A stretch of DNA of 35,572 nucleotides from Halorubrum sp. Hd13 (lineage in GTDB: Archaea > Halobacteriota > Halobacteria > Halobacteriales > Haloferacaceae). The notes under the pieces were generated by a model that did no database searches, was not told the DNA's origin, and was given only the letters and a program-made list of their open reading frames with translations. Both the position numbers and the translations under genes were made by a program. This document shows positions 32,526 through 35,572 of this stretch, piece by piece. The stretch covers positions 1-35,572 of the forward strand of contig NZ_NHOY01000055.1 of NCBI RefSeq assembly GCF_002252755.1, given 5' to 3'. How positions within the stretch are numbered: the first letter of the stretch is position 1; each line of letters opens with the position of its first letter.

Positions 32526-33613
32526 GCGGCAACGACGTCCTCCTCGAAGTCGAGGACCTGAAGAAACACTTCAAGGTCAATCAGGGCTGGATCGCGAGCC
32601 TGATGGAGTCGTTCGGCGGCGGCGGGCCCGACTACGTCCACGCGGTCGACGGGGTGAGCTTCGAGCTCCGCCAGGGGGAGACGCTCGGGCTGGCGGGCGA
32701 GTCGGGCTGCGGCAAGACCACGACCGGCATGTCGATGGTGAAGCTCCACGAGCCGACCGCCGGCGACATCGTCTACGACGACACGCGGCTCTCCGAGGCG
32801 AGCGACGCCGAGATCAAGCGGTTCAGGCAGAACGCGCAGATGATCTTCCAAGACCCCTTCGAGAGCCTGAACCCGCGGATGACGGTGTACGACACCGTCG
32901 CCGAGCCGCTGCGGATCCACGACATCCGCAACGAGACGGCGCGGGTCCAGCGCGCCCTGGAGTTCGCGGAGCTGCTCCCGCCCGAACAGTACTTCAACCA
33001 GTACCCGCACGAGCTGTCGGGCGGCCAGCGTCAGCGTGTCGCCATCGCGCGGGCGCTCGTGCTCGACCCGGACTTCATCGTCGCCGACGAGCCGGTGTCG
33101 ATGCTCGACGTGAGCCTCCGTGCGGGCGTCCTCTCGCTTCTCGACCGGATGACCGAAGAGTTCGGCCTCTCAGTCGTCTACATCAGCCACGACCTCTCGC
33201 TGCTCCGGCACATGTGCGACCGGCTGGCGATCATGTACATGGGAAAGATCGTCGAGAAGGGCCCCACCGACCAGGTCATCGAGAACCCCCAGCACCCGTA
33301 CACCCAGGCGCTCATCAACGCGGTCCCGGTCCCCGACCCCTCGGTGGGACGGGAGCGCGTCGAGCTCCAAGGGGAGGTCGGCGACATCGTCGACGTCCCG
33401 ACCGGCTGTCGGTTCAAAGACCGGTGTCCCGACTACATCGGCGACGTCTGCGACCAGGTGGTGCCGCCGCTCGAGGCGAAGACGGCGTTCGAACAGGAGG
33501 TCGCCTGTCACCTCTACGAGAGCGCGGAGGGGTACGACCCCTACGAGGAGCTCGAGGGGAGGCCGTCCGCGGCGGCCGGTGACGGCGCCGAGTCGACGCC
33601 GGCCGACGACTAG
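32522..33613 (+). CDS. dppF: Peptide ABC transporter ATPase (DppF/OppF type)
   Basis: 363 aa. Walker [10 protein letters not shown], signature LSGGQRQR, Walker [15 protein letters not shown] and the switch His in [11 protein letters not shown]. After the N-terminal strand there is a short insertion (residues ~18-38, [20 protein letters not shown]), typical of the OppF branch. C-terminal Cys residues ([15 protein letters not shown]) again form the peptide-transporter motif. A tail of ~25 acidic/Ala residues ends the protein. Partner of dppD in the ATPase heterodimer. It is the last gene of the operon and is convergent with the PmbA-type gene, five bases apart, so the two transcripts probably overlap. 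Confidence 0.95.
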   Translation: MSGNDVLLEVEDLKKHFKVNQGWIASLMESFGGGGPDYVHAVDGVSFELRQGETLGLAGESGCGKTTTGMSMVKLHEPTAGDIVYDDTRLSEASDAEIKRFRQNAQMIFQDPFESLNPRMTVYDTVAEPLRIHDIRNETARVQRALEFAELLPPEQYFNQYPHELSGGQRQRVAIARALVLDPDFIVADEPVSMLDVSLRAGVLSLLDRMTEEFGLSVVYISHDLSLLRHMCDRLAIMYMGKIVEKGPTDQVIENPQHPYTQALINAVPVPDPSVGRERVELQGEVGDIVDVPTGCRFKDRCPDYIGDVCDQVVPPLEAKTAFEQEVACHLYESAEGYDPYEELEGRPSAAAGDGAESTPADD

Positions 33614-33618
33614 GCCCG

Positions 33619-35079
33619 TTACTGCTTCTCGCGGATCGGCGCCGTCAGTCGGACGCCCGGCGCGGTCACCGCGAACGGGAGCCGCGACTTGTGTTTCTCG
33701 CAGACGCCCGTCACGGTTTCGCGGACGGTCCCGATCCGCGATATCGTCTCCAACACCTCGGGCGTGTAGTCCACGGCGAGCCCGTCGACGCGGCCGGCCC
33801 GCGCTCCGCCGTCGAGCCGGTACGCCTCGGCGACCGGGAACTCCGCGGAACCGCAGTCGGGCCGGTCCTCGCTCTTCCGGTCGATGTCCCTCGCGTAGAG
33901 GGCGCTCGGCGGGAACAACCCCTCCCGCTGGACGCGTTCGAACTCGTCGCGGAACCACGGCTCCCCGAACCGCTCGACGTACACGTCGGCGCCCTCGCGG
34001 AGCGCTCCGGGGTCGGCGTCGCCGGCGCCGACTTCGAGGTGGCGGGCGTGGATCCGCGGCGGCTCGGCGAACCCGAGGCTCGGGACGCTGTTGCCCGCCG
34101 GATAGGCGTCCTCCTCGGCGGCGGTGGTGGTGTTGTGGAGCCGTCGCTCGATCCGCCCGTCCGAGACCAGCCGCGTCGGCGTGGTCGGCTTCACCTCGGT
34201 GTCGTAGGCGCGGGCGGCCCACGAGCCGGCGCGGATCCCGTCCTCGATATCGAGGTCGTCGGGACCGATCCGGTCGCCGACGGCGTAGGGGCTCATCCCC
34301 ATGTAGCAGGTGTCGGTCTCGAGGTAGTGCGACACGAAGTGGAACAGCTGGCCGGCCGCTTCAGGGCTCAACGCGACCGTCGCCTCCCCGGACGGCGCGT
34401 CGACCGGGTCGGCGCCCGACAGCGAGCGCGCGTCGGCCGCAGCGGTCGCGAACGCGTCACCCATCTCGTCGAGGAAGGCCGCCCCCGCCGTCGACCCGGC
34501 GTGACGGCTCACCTTCGGCCCGTCGGCGAGCGAGAGGCTGAAATCGACTTTCGCCCGGTCGAGCGTCGTGCGGACGACGCTCCCGGTCGTGGTGCCGACC
34601 GCCTCCTCGACGTGCGCGTCCGTGTAGTTCGCCCACCGGCGGTCGAGGGCGAGGTCGTCCGCCGCCGCGAGCCCGTCCTCCACCGCGGCGACCTTCTCGT
34701 CGAGCGGGCGGGCGTGTATCCCCTCGTCCGCCCAGCCGCCGTGGGTCCCCCGGTGAACCGTGTAGGCGTCGAACCGCCCGGGCTCCTCCTGCGCGAGCAC
34801 CTCGCCGCTCCGGATCGCCCGGTCGGCGGCGTCGCGCAGGCTCTCCTCGTCGAGCGCGTTCGTGTAGCGGTAGTCGGCCGCGCCGTCGGCGAAGACGCGG
34901 AGCCACACGCCCGTCTCGGTGAACTCCGTCGCGTTCCGGGGGCCGTCGCCGGTGACGACGAGGTCGGTCTTCTCCTGGTAGACGCCGCCGACCTCCGCGT
35001 ACGACACCGCGTCGTCCGCCTCGAACTCGTCGAGTAGCCAGTCCATCGCGTCCGACACGCTCTCGCGTCCGTCGCTCAT
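33619..35079 (-). CDS. PmbA/TldD-family protein (PmbA-type, no HExxxH)
   Basis: 486 aa from ATG 35079 (in-frame start at 35100 possible). N-terminal TGVWLRVFADGAADYRYTNA is the TldD/PmbA substrate strand region, and LSPEAAGQLFHFVSHYLE (residues ~245-262) aligns with the zinc helix of TldD. The catalytic HExxxH is absent: the segment reads H-F-V-S-H. That is the PmbA pattern, the non-metal partner of TldD in a heterodimeric metalloprotease that trims small peptides. No TldD partner is in the window. Its C-terminal part is divergent from E. coli PmbA, so I give no symbol. Convergent with the importer operon. Confidence 0.82.
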   Translation of the reverse strand: MSDGRESVSDAMDWLLDEFEADDAVSYAEVGGVYQEKTDLVVTGDGPRNATEFTETGVWLRVFADGAADYRYTNALDEESLRDAADRAIRSGEVLAQEEPGRFDAYTVHRGTHGGWADEGIHARPLDEKVAAVEDGLAAADDLALDRRWANYTDAHVEEAVGTTTGSVVRTTLDRAKVDFSLSLADGPKVSRHAGSTAGAAFLDEMGDAFATAAADARSLSGADPVDAPSGEATVALSPEAAGQLFHFVSHYLETDTCYMGMSPYAVGDRIGPDDLDIEDGIRAGSWAARAYDTEVKPTTPTRLVSDGRIERRLHNTTTAAEEDAYPAGNSVPSLGFAEPPRIHARHLEVGAGDADPGALREGADVYVERFGEPWFRDEFERVQREGLFPPSALYARDIDRKSEDRPDCGSAEFPVAEAYRLDGGARAGRVDGLAVDYTPEVLETISRIGTVRETVTGVCEKHKSRLPFAVTAPGVRLTAPIREKQ

Positions 35080-35176
35080 GCTCGTGGTATCTCCGTTCAC
35101 TCACATGAAACCCCGGACTCTCCGGCGGCGATTTCCGGGGACGGGGCCCGGACCGGCGCGGAGCGCGTCCCGCCGA

Positions 35177-35419
35177 TCAGTTCCCGCCGTCCCGGCGCTG
35201 CTCCTCGGCTTTGGCCTCGTACTCCCTCGCCACTCGCTTCTCTTGGAGTTTCTTCCTGTACTCCCAGTAGCCGGCGCCGAAGACGAGGAGGCCGAGGACG
35301 ACGCCCTGAATCGGCGCCCCGGCGATAGCGAAGTAGGCGACGGCGCCGACCGCGAACAGCAGCGAGAGCCCGAGGGTCGCCCTCGCCCACCGCTGTTTCG
35401 GCACGCGAGGGAGGTTCAT
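35177..35419 (-). CDS. Small membrane protein
   Basis: 80 aa. A basic N-terminus (MNLPRVPKQRWARATLG) precedes two hydrophobic segments (about residues 14-31 and 35-52), then a charged helix (YRKKLQEKRVAREYEAKAEE) with coiled-coil character. No family recognised. ATG 35419 is chosen because the in-frame extension to 35512 does not look like protein; a weak TTGATACG promoter element lies ~25 bases upstream. Confidence 0.65.
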   Translation of the reverse strand: MNLPRVPKQRWARATLGLSLLFAVGAVAYFAIAGAPIQGVVLGLLVFGAGYWEYRKKLQEKRVAREYEAKAEEQRRDGGN

Positions 35420-35483
35420 GCACGTGAATCCGACGCGGGACGTATCAACGTTGGGCTTCGAGGGGCGCGTTCGGCTCTCTCCT

Positions 35484-35572
35484 ATGCCCTCGCGGTCGGC
35501 GTTCGAGACCACGGGTCTACGGACCCACGGGCGGGCTACGGCCGTCGCCTCCGGACCCCGAGCCCACGAGAC
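35484..35572 (+). CDS. Possible start of a gene running off the window
   Basis: ATG 35484 opens a frame to the window edge (MPSRSAFETTGLRTHGRA...). No recognisable domain in 29 residues and only a weak TATA-like GTATCAA element ~40 bases upstream. May be chance. Confidence 0.2.
   Translation, partial: MPSRSAFETTGLRTHGRATAVASGPRAHE

Overview
The window is a stretch of haloarchaeal chromosome, most likely from Halorubrum or a close relative. The evidence is high GC with a strong G/C third-position bias, very acidic proteins, Tat-type (RR) signal peptides and lipoboxes, many TATA boxes about 25 bases upstream of start codons (leaderless transcripts), and several protein families typical of haloarchaea (amphi-Trp, ZIP/GufA-like, PhoX with Tat signal, small two-TM proteins). 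I see 33 supported protein genes and one doubtful partial gene. There are no rRNA genes, no convincing tRNA and no CRISPR array.

Layout. 0.1-3.9 kb: a secreted PhoX-type phosphatase with a Gly/Asn-rich tail, a small unknown protein and a DJ-1/PfpI protein, all on the minus strand. 3.9-5.0 kb: an AT-richer accessory patch with one two-TM mini-protein gene and three copies of an IS-like terminal motif. 5.0-9.9 kb: core metabolism (purine salvage hpt, enoyl-CoA hydratase, chorismate synthase aroC), a ZIP metal transporter and small membrane or zinc proteins. 10-11.3 kb: UDP-sugar dehydrogenase (aglM type), with an aberrant low-GC codon patch exactly at the active-site cysteine. 11.5-13.2 kb: a selenium-binding protein/methanethiol oxidase gene followed by a plant-type 2Fe-2S ferredoxin. 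13.3-17.5 kb: membrane proteins, an M48 protease coupled to a Tat lipoprotein beta-propeller. 17.6-21.1 kb: a phosphodiesterase/sulfatase-fold enzyme divergent from a CysD/CysH-like PP-loop enzyme, then amphi-Trp and small membrane proteins. 21.4-22.7 kb: phosphohexomutase (glmM type).

22.8-35.1 kb looks like a peptide-use region: an M28 aminopeptidase translationally coupled to an S15/CocE-type hydrolase, an AstE/AspA-type zinc deacylase, a complete five-gene Dpp/Opp-type ABC importer (SBP, two permeases, two ATPases with ATGA overlaps), and a convergent PmbA/TldD-family gene.

The most striking observation is that the importer's binding protein (27725-29446) is circularly permuted relative to the usual DppA/OppA order. 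The segment homologous to the canonical C-terminal lobe comes directly after the lipoprotein linker, and the canonical N-terminal part follows it, so the native C- and N-termini are joined internally. The second is the recoded patch in the UDP-sugar dehydrogenase, which could be a footprint of a lost intein or another gene-conversion event. The third is a 549-bp non-autonomous element-like segment around the mini-protein gene. All functional names come from motif recognition by eye; no database search was possible.
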